Shown in pieces: positions 27,271 to 36,146 of a stretch of DNA of 64,000 bases. Below the pieces are notes generated by a model. The model was given only the letters and a program-made list of their open reading frames with translations. It made no database searches and was not told the origin of the DNA. The stretch lies in contig NC_006396.1 of NCBI RefSeq assembly GCF_000011085.1, positions 2,356,001 through 2,420,000 on the forward strand, written 5' to 3'. How positions within the stretch are numbered: position 1 is the first letter of the stretch; each line of letters begins with the position of its first letter. Source of the DNA: Haloarcula marismortui ATCC 43049 (GTDB lineage Archaea > Halobacteriota > Halobacteria > Halobacteriales > Haloarculaceae). The translations under genes and the position numbers were made by a program.

Positions 27271-28127
27271 TGTTCCTCCGTCGCTGTCTGGTCTGTGTCC
27301 TGTTCGAGTGCGCTCGCGTGAACGTGGGTTCCGCCGCCGTCAAGCGCCGAGAGAATCGGTGACTCGGCGTTGGCGTCTGCCACCACGACCTCCGATGCGC
27401 CGCCGTCGAGCGCCTCCTCGGCGGCCATGATTTTCCGGCCCATGAAGCCCTCGGCGGCGTCTTCAAGAGCGTCCCAGTCGCTTGCCGTCTCGACCGATTC
27501 GATGAGCGTCGACGGGTCATCGGGGTCCGCGTAAACGCCCTCGACATCAGTGAGGAGCACCAACTGCGCATCGAGTTCGCCGGCGATGGCCGCGGCCGAG
27601 CGATCGGCGTCGGTATTCACTGGAATTACCTCACCGTCATCGTCTCCCGCCATGGGTGGCCCAGCCACCGGCGTGTACCCATCGCCGAGCAAGGTCTCCA
27701 GCAGGTCACCGTTGACCTGCTTGATCGTGCCCGAGTGGTCGCCGCGGCGAATCTTCTTCTTCCCGTCCTCGACGACCCGCACTGCGGACTTCCGCGGTCC
27801 GTAGAGCAGTTTGCCGTCGACGCCGGTGAGCCCGACCGCATCGACGCCCTCGCTCTGGAGGCCGGCGACGAGCTGGGTGTTCAGATGCCCGAAGGCCATC
27901 TCGAACACCTCCATCGTGGTCTCGTCGGTGAACCGGCCGACGACGCCCGACGGTGTCTCGACGTATTCAGGCTCGACGCCGAGCCGTTCGAGCGTCTCGT
28001 CGACTTTGGTGGAGCCGCCGTGTACCACGACGACCTGCTCACCATCGGCCACTAACGATGCCACGTCCGCAAGCGCCCCCGCAGGGTCGACCGCGCGAGC
28101 GCCACCGACTTTGATAACGACTGTCAT
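27267..28127 (-). CDS. argB: ArgW-glutamate kinase
   Basis: 286 residues, amino-acid kinase family. Starts MTVVIKVGGARAVDP with the Lys and Gly-rich loop, then VVVHGGSTKVDE and PVNTDADRSAAAIAGEL and LLTDVEGVYADP. It phosphorylates the gamma-carboxylate of carrier-bound glutamate (LysZ/ArgB). 18 bp lie between it and argC, and it overlaps argD by 4 bp. Confidence 0.94.
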   Translation of the reverse strand: MTVVIKVGGARAVDPAGALADVASLVADGEQVVVVHGGSTKVDETLERLGVEPEYVETPSGVVGRFTDETTMEVFEMAFGHLNTQLVAGLQSEGVDAVGLTGVDGKLLYGPRKSAVRVVEDGKKKIRRGDHSGTIKQVNGDLLETLLGDGYTPVAGPPMAGDDDGEVIPVNTDADRSAAAIAGELDAQLVLLTDVEGVYADPDDPSTLIESVETASDWDALEDAAEGFMGRKIMAAEEALDGGASEVVVADANAESPILSALDGGGTHVHASALEQDTDQTATEEQ

Positions 28128-28145
28128 AAGAACTCAGGTCAGGGG

Positions 28146-29183
28146 TTACGGTGCGCCGACGGGGTGGAGCCCCTGGAACTCCAGCCCCGCCGTCTCTTCG
28201 ATGCCGAGGGCGACGTTGGCCGCGTGGACGGCCTGCCCCGCCGACCCTTTCATCATGTTGTCGATGGCCGAGAACACGACCAGTCGCTTGTTGCCGGGGT
28301 CGAGTTCGAAGCCGACCTCGGCGCGGTTCGTCCCTGCAACTGACTTGGGTTCGGGGTAGCGGTAGACGCCACCGCCGCCGGCGACGAGTTCGACGAAGGG
28401 TTCGTCCTCGTATTCGCCGCGGTAGGCACCCCAGAGGTCGCCCTTCGAGACGCGCTGTTCGGGGAAGACGTGACAGGTCGCGCTCGCGCCGCGGATCATG
28501 TCCACCGCGTGGACGGTGAAGGACACGTCGATGCCGAGGAACTGCTGTATCTCGGCCTCGTGGCGGTGGCCCGTCGGCGCGTACGGACGGACGACGCCCG
28601 AGCGCTCGGGGTGGCTCGACGCCTCGCCGCCGCCGGCCCCGCCCTCGCTTGACCCGACCTTCACGTCGACGACGATTTGCTCGTCGCCGCTCAGGATGTC
28701 GGCCTCGAACAGCGGGAGTAGGCCCAGGATTGTCGCCGTGGCGTTACAGCCGCCGGAGGCGATGAGGTCCGCGCCTTCGAGGTTGTCGCGGTTGAGTTCC
28801 GGCAGCGCGTACTCGCTCTGTTCGAGGAGTTTCGGGCGTGTGTGCCCGTCGTACCACTCGTCGTACTGGGCCTCGCTCTCGAGGCGGAAGTCCGCCGAGA
28901 GGTCGACGACTGTGCCGGCGGCCTCCTGAAACGCGTCTATCTGCTCCATCGAGACGCCGTGGGGCGTCGCAGCGAACAGCACGTCGACCGACTCCAGGTC
29001 TTCCGGCGAACTAAAGCGTAGGTCCGAGTGCCGAAGGTTCGGGTGCGAGTGCCCGATAGTCTTGTTCTCCTTCGAGCGGCTGGTCGCCTGTGCCAGTTCG
29101 AACTCGGGATGGCCGTCAAGCAGGCGAAGCAGTTCCCCGCCGGTGAAGCCGGAGCCGCCGACGACGCTTGCCGTGTACGTCAT
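28146..29183 (-). CDS. argC: ArgW-glutamyl-phosphate reductase
   Basis: 345 residues starting MTYTASVVGGSGFTGGELLR (NADP-binding Gly motif GGSGFTG). The catalytic cysteine is in ASGGCNATATIL at about residue 149, and EVGFELDPGNKRLV and DNMMKGSAGQAVHAAN follow near the C terminus, the normal ArgC/LysY pattern. Its ATG overlaps the argX stop by 4 bp. Confidence 0.95.
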   Translation of the reverse strand: MTYTASVVGGSGFTGGELLRLLDGHPEFELAQATSRSKENKTIGHSHPNLRHSDLRFSSPEDLESVDVLFAATPHGVSMEQIDAFQEAAGTVVDLSADFRLESEAQYDEWYDGHTRPKLLEQSEYALPELNRDNLEGADLIASGGCNATATILGLLPLFEADILSGDEQIVVDVKVGSSEGGAGGGEASSHPERSGVVRPYAPTGHRHEAEIQQFLGIDVSFTVHAVDMIRGASATCHVFPEQRVSKGDLWGAYRGEYEDEPFVELVAGGGGVYRYPEPKSVAGTNRAEVGFELDPGNKRLVVFSAIDNMMKGSAGQAVHAANVALGIEETAGLEFQGLHPVGAP

Positions 29184-30160
29184 GCTGTCACCTCGGCGTC
29201 GGTTTCGGTCGCCGCCTTCTGTTCGAGCCAGTCGACAACCTTCGCGGGTACGTCCACGTCGGTGACCTCGTTCAAGGCCTTGAATTCGACAGTGTGGTTG
29301 ACCTCGTGGACCGTGTAGTCCTCGAACTCACGCGCTCGCGGCTCGCCTTGCTCACGGCTGTCGCCGTTTGCATTCGAGGCGCGTTGCGCCTCGCTCTCGC
29401 CGCTCGCGTCTTGGGTGTCGCTTTGCGACACCCCAACCTCCATCAGGTCGATACCGAGCAGCCCGCCCCCGACCGCGTCGGAAGCCTTCTCGACTAGTTC
29501 CAGTGCGCGGTCGTCGAGTTCGAACTCGTTGGTCTCAGCGCCCTTGGCAGCGTTGGTGAGCCAGTGGTCCGAGGAGCGGACCATCGCCGCGATGGGCTCG
29601 CCGTCGACAGCCAGCACGCGCATGTCGCGGCCGGGCTTTTCCACGAACTCCTGTACGTAGAAGATCTTGTGCTCGTAGTGGCCAAGTGTCTCCTTGTGTT
29701 CGAGGATAGCCTCAGCGGCCGAGCGGGAGTCGATCTTCGCCATCAGGCGACCCCACGAGCCGACAACGGGTTTGAGGACGCAGGGGTAGCCGAACTTCTC
29801 GATGGATTCCAGCGCGGCGTCCTTCGTGAACGCCACGTCGGTGTTGGGCGTCGGCACGCCCGCGGCCTCTAACGCGAGGCTGTTGTTGACCTTGTCCGCA
29901 CAGGTGTCGGCGACCTCGGGACCGTTGACGACCGGCACGCCGTAGGCCTCCGCGAACTTCGTCGCGTACACGCTACGACTGGTCGCCAGACAGCGGTCGA
30001 CGACGATGTCCAGATCCTCGAAGGCCTCGGGGGCCTCGTGGATATTGAACTGCTGTTTGCGAACGTCTATTTTCTCGATCTCGTGGTCGCGCTCGCGCAG
30101 TTCCGACAGGAGCAGCTTCTCGTCCCGGCGGATGCGCGAGTAGAGGAGTCCGACTTTCAT
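29180..30160 (-). CDS. argX: Glutamate--ArgW ligase (LysX/ArgX, ATP-grasp) with in-frame low-complexity insert
   Basis: 326 residues. ATP-grasp ligase of the RimK/LysX type: NSLALEAAGVPTPNTDVAFT, CVLKPVVGSWGRLM, FVQEFVEKPGRDMRV (as YVQEF), and HEVNHTVEFKALNEV. It attaches glutamate to the C-terminal Glu of ArgW, protecting its amino group. Between DLMEVG and YTVHEVNH there is an insert of about 35 residues beginning near SQSDTQ and containing SEAQRAS and GEPRA; related enzymes have only a short loop there. The insert DNA carries two perfect palindromes. Confidence 0.92.
   Translation of the reverse strand: MKVGLLYSRIRRDEKLLLSELRERDHEIEKIDVRKQQFNIHEAPEAFEDLDIVVDRCLATSRSVYATKFAEAYGVPVVNGPEVADTCADKVNNSLALEAAGVPTPNTDVAFTKDAALESIEKFGYPCVLKPVVGSWGRLMAKIDSRSAAEAILEHKETLGHYEHKIFYVQEFVEKPGRDMRVLAVDGEPIAAMVRSSDHWLTNAAKGAETNEFELDDRALELVEKASDAVGGGLLGIDLMEVGVSQSDTQDASGESEAQRASNANGDSREQGEPRAREFEDYTVHEVNHTVEFKALNEVTDVDVPAKVVDWLEQKAATETDAEVTA
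29333..29433 (-). repeat. In-frame palindromic insert inside argX
   Basis: Two perfect palindromes with 3-nt loops: 29375-29393 (8 bp arms, loop GTT on the plus strand) and 29413-29433 (9 bp arms, loop TTT). The first is identical to the one at 49777-49795 in glyS and is read in the same frame (SEAQRAS). The far end, 29333-29344, shares GAGCCGCGAGCG with the glyS insert. The codons inserted are Ser, Ala, Asp, Glu, Gly, Arg rich, so disordered. Confidence 0.75.
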
Positions 30161-30244
30161 ACTGAGTCCTCCGTGGGTTCGCGGCTCGCAGCGTCGAGCG
30201 CCACGGTCACGTACGGCGCCGAGCGCCGCGCCACCGCGAACACC

Positions 30245-30409
30245 TCACTCACCCCAGTCCTCTTCGAGCTCGGGTGCGCTGTCGAGCTCGACAGGGTCGG
30301 CGCCAACGACTTCCAGTTCGGCACCGCAGGTGGCACAGTCAACGATCTCTCCGACTTCGAGGTTGTCGTGCAGGGACACGTCCGCCCCACACTCGATGCA
30401 TTCTGCCAT
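30245..30409 (-). CDS. argW: Amino-group carrier protein ArgW (LysW-like)
   Basis: 54 residues, MAECIECGADVSLHDNLEVG at the start. A zinc site from CIEC (4-7) and CATC (25-28) and the hallmark C terminus EDWGE, whose last Glu receives the substrate through its gamma-carboxyl. Very acidic, which suits electrostatic binding to the Arg enzymes. It lies 84 bp upstream of argX. A TATA box 27-30 nt before the ATG makes it the first gene of the argWXCBDEF unit. Confidence 0.95.
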   Translation of the reverse strand: MAECIECGADVSLHDNLEVGEIVDCATCGAELEVVGADPVELDSAPELEEDWGE

Positions 30410-30435
30410 TGTAGTTCATCCTGTGACAGGGATAC

Positions 30436-30444
30436 ACTTAAAGC
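30436..30444 (-). promoter_or_regulatory. TATA box of the argW operon
   Basis: Minus-strand GCTTTAAGT centred about 30 nt before the argW ATG. The 165 bp gap up to argH is AT-rich on this side, so argW-F likely has its own promoter separate from argG-argH. Confidence 0.6.
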
Positions 30445-30574
30445 CTTCGAACATATCAGAATGTTTTAATTAGATATACCGCGCTCTAATGGTATCAAAG
30501 CCCTATATCCGCCATGTCTCTGAGTTGTATATCAGAATTATGGTATAATTGTCCCACGAGGGGACGGTGGTCGC

Positions 30575-32074
30575 TCAGACATACCGGTCCACCTCCGTCT
30601 GGCGGCGGTCAGCCGCCTGTGAAACCGCCTGCCGGCGGTCAGCCAGTACCTCGCGGTCAGCGGCGAGGGCGTCCACTGCTACCGACACCTGCTCGGCAAC
30701 AGCGTCGGGGGCCGGGCCGCCGCGAGAGTCCCGCATCGCGACACTTTCCGTCGGGTCGAGTGCGGCCTCCAGCGCGTCGCGGTCGACGTAAGTTGACAGG
30801 GGTTCGCCGAGCACGTCCTCGGCCAGCCCCGACAACGCCTCGTAGTCGGGCGCGTCTTCCTCGGGCCCCAGACCGGCGGCGGCCTCGGCAACGACCTCGT
30901 GGGCCGTGCGGAACGGCACACCGGCCATCGCCAGCAAGTCCGCCACGCCAGTCGCCGTCGCAAATCCGTCAGTGGCCGCCACTTCGAGCGTCTCGGCGGG
31001 CCAGTCAGCGGTCGCAACCGCGCCGGCGGCGACTTCCACGCTTTCGGTGACGCTGTCGATGGCGTCCCAGGCATGGCGGCCGGCGCGCTGCAGGTCGCGG
31101 TTGTACGCCCGGGGCTGGCCCTTCAGGTTAGTCAGCAGGCCGTTTAGCCCGGCGACGGCGTCACCCGTGCGTCCACGGACCAGTTCCAGTGTGTCGGGGT
31201 TCTTTTTCTGGGGCATAATCGACGACGTCGAGGCGTAGTCGTCGTCGAGGGCGACGTGACCCTTGCTCGCCATCACGACCACGTCCTCGGCCAGCCCCGA
31301 CAGGGTCGTCGCCAGCGTTGCCACGGCGCTGGTCGTCTCGACGAGGAAGTCGCGCGTCGCCGAGGCATCCATCGAGTTCTCCGCCACCGAGTCGAACCCG
31401 AGCAGTGCCGCGGTGCGCTCGCGGTCCACGTCGAAGGGCGTCCCCGCGAAGGCGGCCGACCCGAGGGGGTTCTGGTTGACGCGCTCGTAGGCATCCAGCA
31501 GGCGCCCGGTGTCGCGCTGGAGCGCCTGTTCGTAGGAGAGCACCCAGTGAGCGACCGTCGTCGGCTGGGCGGGCTGGAGATGCGTGTAGCCGGGCATCAC
31601 CGTCCCGTCCTCGGCGCGAGCGACCTCGATGAGTTGCTCGCGGGCACCGACGACGGTCTCAATGAGGTCCAAAATGTCCTCACGCAGGCGGTAGCGGATG
31701 CAGGCCGCCACCTCGTCGTTGCGCGAACGGGCAGTGTGCATCTTCCCGCCGTCCGGGCCAACGCGCTCGATGACGGCGCTCTCTATCGCCTCGTGTACGT
31801 CCTCGCCGTCGGGTAGCGCGTCATGGCCTGCGTCCTCCACGTCCGCCAGCGCGGCCAGCACGTCGCCGGCCGTCTCGCGGTCGATGATCTCCCGTTCGGC
31901 CAGCATCACGACGTGGGCGCGGTCGACGGCCAGGTCGGCCGCGAAGATGCGCTCGTCGTCTGACAGCGAGGAGAGGAACGACCGGGCGGGCCCGCCCGCG
32001 AAGCGGTCCCGGCGGACGACCGTCTCGTCGCGGTCGTCGGCGTTTGCCGTCTCGTGGTCCTCGCCGTCGCTCAT
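30575..32074 (-). CDS. argH: Argininosuccinate lyase
   Basis: 499 residues. Fumarase/aspartase superfamily signature SSIMPQKKNPDTLEL, with HTARSRNDEVA and PGYTHLQPAQPTTVAH. It cleaves argininosuccinate to arginine and fumarate. The N terminus is a charged tail of about 20 residues. Starts 4 bp after the argG stop, so the two are one unit. The C-terminal tail is longer than in many ArgH proteins. Confidence 0.96.
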   Translation of the reverse strand: MSDGEDHETANADDRDETVVRRDRFAGGPARSFLSSLSDDERIFAADLAVDRAHVVMLAEREIIDRETAGDVLAALADVEDAGHDALPDGEDVHEAIESAVIERVGPDGGKMHTARSRNDEVAACIRYRLREDILDLIETVVGAREQLIEVARAEDGTVMPGYTHLQPAQPTTVAHWVLSYEQALQRDTGRLLDAYERVNQNPLGSAAFAGTPFDVDRERTAALLGFDSVAENSMDASATRDFLVETTSAVATLATTLSGLAEDVVVMASKGHVALDDDYASTSSIMPQKKNPDTLELVRGRTGDAVAGLNGLLTNLKGQPRAYNRDLQRAGRHAWDAIDSVTESVEVAAGAVATADWPAETLEVAATDGFATATGVADLLAMAGVPFRTAHEVVAEAAAGLGPEEDAPDYEALSGLAEDVLGEPLSTYVDRDALEAALDPTESVAMRDSRGGPAPDAVAEQVSVAVDALAADREVLADRRQAVSQAADRRQTEVDRYV

Positions 32075-32078
32075 TCGC

Positions 32079-33341
32079 TTACTCCTCCGTGTCCTCGCTC
32101 GCGGCGTGGTCGCCGCTGCCGTCCGTTACGGCTGCCCCTTTTTTCGCATCGTCCAGAATCTTGTTCGCGAGGCGGGACTGGAAGCCGTGGTACTTCGCGA
32201 CGCCGGTCGCGTCCTGCTGGGTGATACCGCCGGAGACATCCTCCTCGTTGAACGAGGCCGCCGACTCGCTGTAGACGGCGTAGTCGGACTCGCGCGAGAC
32301 CGGGCGGCAGTGGCCGCCTTCGAGTTTCACCGTCACAGTGCCAGTGACGCGCTCGTTGGTGTCGTCGATGAACGCTTCGAGTGCGCCCGTCAGCGGCGCA
32401 TCGACGAGGCCCTGATAGGCCTTCTGGGACCACTCCTGATCGACCTGAGCCTTGAACTGGCGTTCTTCTTGTGTGAGCACCAGTCCTTCGAGCGCCTCGT
32501 GGGCCGTCAGCAGCACCGTCGCGGCGGGGTGCTCGTAGTTCTCGCGGACTTTCAGCCCGAGCATGCGGTCCTCCATCATGTCCGTGCGACCGATACCGTG
32601 GGCACCCGCCTGCTTGTTGAGTTGTTCGATGAGTTCGACCCCGCCGAGTTCCTCGCCGTCGACGGCAACGGGAACGCCGTCTTCAAATTCGACCTCGACG
32701 AGTTCGGCATCCTTGTCCGAGGGGTTGTCCGTCCACTTGTAGATGTCGTCGGCTGGAATAGTGCTCGGGTCTTCGAGTTCAGATCCCTCGATGGAGCGGC
32801 TCCAGAGGTTCGTGTCGATCGAGTAGCGACCGCCGTCGCCGCCCTCGACGGGCAGGCCCTTCTCCGCGGCGTACTCGTTCTCCCACTCGCGGGTCAGCCC
32901 GAGTTCGCGGACCGGTGCGATGACATCGAGGTCGGAGTCGCGCCAGACGGACTCGAAGCGGAGTTGGTCGTTGCCCTTGCCGGTACAGCCGTGTGCGACG
33001 GCCGAACAGCCCTCATCTTCGGCGACTGAGAGAATGGCTTTGGCGATGACCGGGCGCGCGAGAGCGGTCCCGAGCGGGTAGCCCTGGTAGTCAGCGTTAG
33101 CCTTGACGGCTTCCATACAGAGGTCTGCGAACTCCTCGGTGGCGTCGACGACGTGCTGTTCGACGCCCAGTGCCTCGGCGGTCTCCTCGGCCTCCTCGAA
33201 CTCGTAGTCGGGCTGGCCAACGTCGACGGTAACGCCGATGACCTCGTCGTAGCCGTACTCTTCTTTCAGCAGCGATACGCAAACTGTCGTGTCGAGCCCG
33301 CCCGAGAAGGCGAGCGCGACGGTTCCGTTTCCTTCTGGCAT
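32079..33341 (-). CDS. argG: Argininosuccinate synthase
   Basis: 420 residues from ATG 33341 (MPEGNGTVALAFSGGLDTTV); a longer frame upstream lacks family similarity. The PP-loop FSGGLDTTV binds ATP, and AHGCTGKGNDQLRFE and YSIDTNLWSRSIEGSELED are family signatures. It joins citrulline and aspartate. First gene of argG-argH; the 400 bp upstream have hairpins but no clear gene. Confidence 0.96.
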   Translation of the reverse strand: MPEGNGTVALAFSGGLDTTVCVSLLKEEYGYDEVIGVTVDVGQPDYEFEEAEETAEALGVEQHVVDATEEFADLCMEAVKANADYQGYPLGTALARPVIAKAILSVAEDEGCSAVAHGCTGKGNDQLRFESVWRDSDLDVIAPVRELGLTREWENEYAAEKGLPVEGGDGGRYSIDTNLWSRSIEGSELEDPSTIPADDIYKWTDNPSDKDAELVEVEFEDGVPVAVDGEELGGVELIEQLNKQAGAHGIGRTDMMEDRMLGLKVRENYEHPAATVLLTAHEALEGLVLTQEERQFKAQVDQEWSQKAYQGLVDAPLTGALEAFIDDTNERVTGTVTVKLEGGHCRPVSRESDYAVYSESAASFNEEDVSGGITQQDATGVAKYHGFQSRLANKILDDAKKGAAVTDGSGDHAASEDTEE

Positions 33342-33741
33342 GGATGTGTTCTGGATTGGTTCCGTGGTGTGCCTGTCGGTTTCTCGATCAAACAATGGAT
33401 CGAGTATCCCATCGAACCGACGACGACGGCGTCTAGCGACGAAGCGAACCTGTCAATTGAAGAGTAAGTAGTAGTGGGCCTAGAAACGGCCCGGTCGTCG
33501 TCGTCGTGGGGAGAAACGGAGGGACCCCTCGCTGTCCGCAGCGAGCATCGTGGAGAGAGGGGTCCGCGTCATGTACTTCCTGCTGTGTGACTCGGGTACT
33601 AATAGTTTCCGTGTTCACAGTGGCGTGTGAATAGACAACAAACACCGGACATCAGCAGTCATCGCGTCGCCCATAGCGACCAGCACCGGCAGCAAACTGG
33701 CGTGTGACGAGCGTTAAACGGTGTATTCGTCTTCGGTCTGG
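33342..33741. other. Gap upstream of argG with stable hairpins
   Basis: No gene seen. A hairpin with a 9 bp stem (33522-33530 with 33557-33565) encloses a second stem-loop (33530-33543), and another small stem (33476-33480 with 33488-33492) is closer to argG. These could be an RNA leader, a terminator for the gene at 33742, or an unannotated small RNA. No clear TATA box could be assigned. Confidence 0.45.
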
Positions 33742-34527
33742 CTATTGGCCAGCATCGACAGTGTCGGACCCGCCACCCGGCGACTCGGTTTCCTCGCCAT
33801 TGGTGGCCGTCTCGTTGGCTGGCGTAGCGTCGGCAACGTCCGTCCGTTCACCCGCCGGGGTCCGCTCCGGCCCGGCCCCCGGGCGGTCACCCACTTCGGT
33901 TCGGTTCGCCGCATCACTGCCGCGGTCACCGGCAACCTCAGGTCGAGCCTGCTGCCCGACGTTCGGGCCGGCGATACCCTGTGCGATAGCGGCGACTTCC
34001 GGTCCGCTCAGTTCGCTCGCGCGCTGTGAAAGGGTCTTGATCGCCGTCGCATTGATCCCCTTCTTTTCTAGCACTTCAGTGGGGAGCTGACTGGCGGTTT
34101 CGTTCGTCTCGGTAGCCAGTCGCTGAACGTTCCTCGTCTCCGCGTGGAGCTGGGCGGCCTTCGCCCGGTACTCGCCCTCACTCATCGAGCCGTTCTCGCG
34201 GGCTTGCTCCAGCGCTTGCTTTCGCTGTTGGAGTTCTTCGAGTCGGGCCTCGGAGTCGTTCACCTGCTCGGCGACGACGGATGCCTTCGCAGCGTCAGTG
34301 TTCGCCTGTGCGATGCGGACCCCGAAGGTCCGTGACTGGACCTCGCCGTCCAGTTCAGCTTCCTGCACGCTGACGACGCCTGCCAGCTGTGCGCCGGGGG
34401 CCGTCGGGTTCTCGTTGGCCTGTTCAGTCACCGCTTCCGTTTCCTGTGCCATCGTTGCGGCGGGCACTGCGGCGAGCGTGCTCACCACGAGCAGCAGCGC
34501 CAGCAATACCGGGGTGGCTCGTCTCAT
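33742..34527 (-). CDS. Secreted coiled-coil protein of unknown function
   Basis: 261 residues from ATG 34527 (MRRATPVLLALLLVVSTLAA), giving a Sec signal peptide with an AVPAATMA cleavage-like site. The middle (about 75-130) is predicted coiled coil with SEARLEELQQRKQALEQARE; the C-terminal 80 residues are low complexity (Gly, Asp, Pro, Thr, Glu). No catalytic motif. The next gene upstream on the same strand, 137 bp away, encodes a membrane-anchored regulator, so both may act at the cell surface. Confidence 0.7.
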   Translation of the reverse strand: MRRATPVLLALLLVVSTLAAVPAATMAQETEAVTEQANENPTAPGAQLAGVVSVQEAELDGEVQSRTFGVRIAQANTDAAKASVVAEQVNDSEARLEELQQRKQALEQARENGSMSEGEYRAKAAQLHAETRNVQRLATETNETASQLPTEVLEKKGINATAIKTLSQRASELSGPEVAAIAQGIAGPNVGQQARPEVAGDRGSDAANRTEVGDRPGAGPERTPAGERTDVADATPANETATNGEETESPGGGSDTVDAGQ

Positions 34528-34664
34528 TCTATCCAGTACTTGTCCACCCAAGACCCTATAAATAGGCGTCAGTGATGCCGGGTTAGCGCCGATTAAGCCG
34601 GATTAAAACCGCAATACTGCGCTCGAACCAGCTGACAGGTTCCGGTGAACGGTCGGTGTCTTTA

Positions 34665-35759
34665 TTACTGTGTTTCGCCGTCGCTGTCGGTTCCGTCGCC
34701 CTCACCGCCGTTGCCACCAGTCACGTCAGTGTCCGGCAGTGTCACCACGTTCTCCCGGCCGATGCGGAACGTTTCGACCTTGTCCTCGTCGCGCAAGCCG
34801 CCAATGACCTGACTCGTCTTGGCGTCGGTCCAGTCGAGTTCGCCGGCCACCTGCTGTTGTTTGAGCCGCCCGCCGTTCGAGTCGAGCAGTTGCAGGACCT
34901 GCTCCTCGTTGCTCAGGAGTTCGGCCGGCGGTGCGCCAGCGTCGGCATCCGTGCCGGCGGGGGCCTCCGTGTTTGAATCGTCAGATTCGACCATCGACGC
35001 CGGTGGTTCGGCCAACTCACCGCCGCCAAGGACACCGTACCGTCGAAGGGCATACGCTCCGGCGGCGATGCCGACCAGCGCGAGGAGTCCGCCGACGAGG
35101 AGGCCGTTCGACCCGCTGTCACCGCCAGCGCTGTCCCCCGAAGTGACAACCACTCGTGGCTCCGATTCCCCGAACGTCTGTTGGCCCCGCCAGGTGACAG
35201 AGTCGTTCTTCCGTTCGTCGACCTGTGGCGCGACGGAGTCGGCCTGATAGCCTGCCGGCCAGCGGACAGTCAGTGAGGTCTCGCTGTCCAGAAACAGCCC
35301 CGAGAGCGCGTCGCCGATTTCGAGGCGGTCACCGGAGACGCCGGCGAAGTTTGTCCACTGGAACCGGTAGGTGATAACGCCGTACGTCTGGCCGAACGTG
35401 TCTTCTCGCGCGCTCACAGTGACGTTCTCGATAGCCATCTCGCGGCCGGTCGCGTTCTCCGCGGCCCCGGCAGTGCGTTGCATCCGGCTCTCGAAGCGGT
35501 CCGTGTACGCTGCAGGGTTTGCCTGGATATCCGCTCGCAGGTCCTCGAAGGCCTGCGTGGCGTTGTCGTCGTCTAACCGGATGCGGTAGGCGACCGTCCA
35601 GTCGGCGGCCCCATCTGGTCCCACGTCAGCGGTCATCACGACCACGTCTGCATCGACAGACTGCTGGCCGAGGCTACCGAAACCGGCCCCGGTCGCTGTC
35701 GGTACAAGCAGTGCTACTGCGACGAATACGACTACCAGCGTTCCAGCGCTCCGGCCCAT
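34665..35759 (-). CDS. Membrane-anchored winged-helix regulator with extracellular domain
   Basis: 364 residues. Signal peptide at 1-24, then an extracytoplasmic beta-rich domain of about 190 residues (VDADVVVMTADVGPDGAADW, YRFQWTNF), a membrane segment at about 222-243 followed by RRYG, and a cytosolic winged helix near the C terminus (EEQVLQLLDSNGGRLKQQQV, then TSQVIGGLRDEDKVE). The arrangement suggests a one-component sensor that signals from the envelope to DNA. Ligand and targets unknown. The acidic Gly-rich tail is typical for haloarchaea. Confidence 0.8.
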   Translation of the reverse strand: MGRSAGTLVVVFVAVALLVPTATGAGFGSLGQQSVDADVVVMTADVGPDGAADWTVAYRIRLDDDNATQAFEDLRADIQANPAAYTDRFESRMQRTAGAAENATGREMAIENVTVSAREDTFGQTYGVITYRFQWTNFAGVSGDRLEIGDALSGLFLDSETSLTVRWPAGYQADSVAPQVDERKNDSVTWRGQQTFGESEPRVVVTSGDSAGGDSGSNGLLVGGLLALVGIAAGAYALRRYGVLGGGELAEPPASMVESDDSNTEAPAGTDADAGAPPAELLSNEEQVLQLLDSNGGRLKQQQVAGELDWTDAKTSQVIGGLRDEDKVETFRIGRENVVTLPDTDVTGGNGGEGDGTDSDGETQ

Positions 35760-35917
35760 CCTACCGCGGCTACCTTCTCAGCAGGTATATCGTTTATTGC
35801 CGATTGTGTGAACTGATACGCTGCGGCCTTACATCACATGCCGCATCTCTGCCGGAGCCTGAATCGCCGGCCGCTGTGGCCACAAGGGGTTTGCCACGTG
35901 AGGGAGTCCTGTCGAGC

Positions 35918-36106
35918 ATGGACAGAGCGAAACTCGACGTGGACACCCTGCTGAAGATTGTCCTCGTCCTCATTGTCGTCTGGTTGGTGCTCGAAATTAT
36001 CGGTGGGGTTCTGGGACTGTTAGGCTGGCTTCTGGGGCCGCTCCAGCCGATACTCGGCGTGGTTCTGGTCGTCCTCATCGTCCTGTGGCTGCTTGACCGG
36101 CTGTAG
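35918..36106 (+). CDS. Small two-helix membrane protein
   Basis: 62 residues from ATG 35918 (MDRAKLDVDTLLKIVLVLIV). Two hydrophobic helices joined by a short Gly/Leu turn (IGGVLGLLGWLLGPLQPIL) and ending in LLDRL. Small conserved membrane proteins of this kind occur in many haloarchaea without known function. A longer upstream frame contains non-haloarchaeal-like arginine-rich sequence and is rejected. Confidence 0.7.
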   Translation: MDRAKLDVDTLLKIVLVLIVVWLVLEIIGGVLGLLGWLLGPLQPILGVVLVVLIVLWLLDRL

Positions 36107-36146
36107 GACCGCGCTCTTTTTCCCGACAGCAAGCGACCCGCTCACT

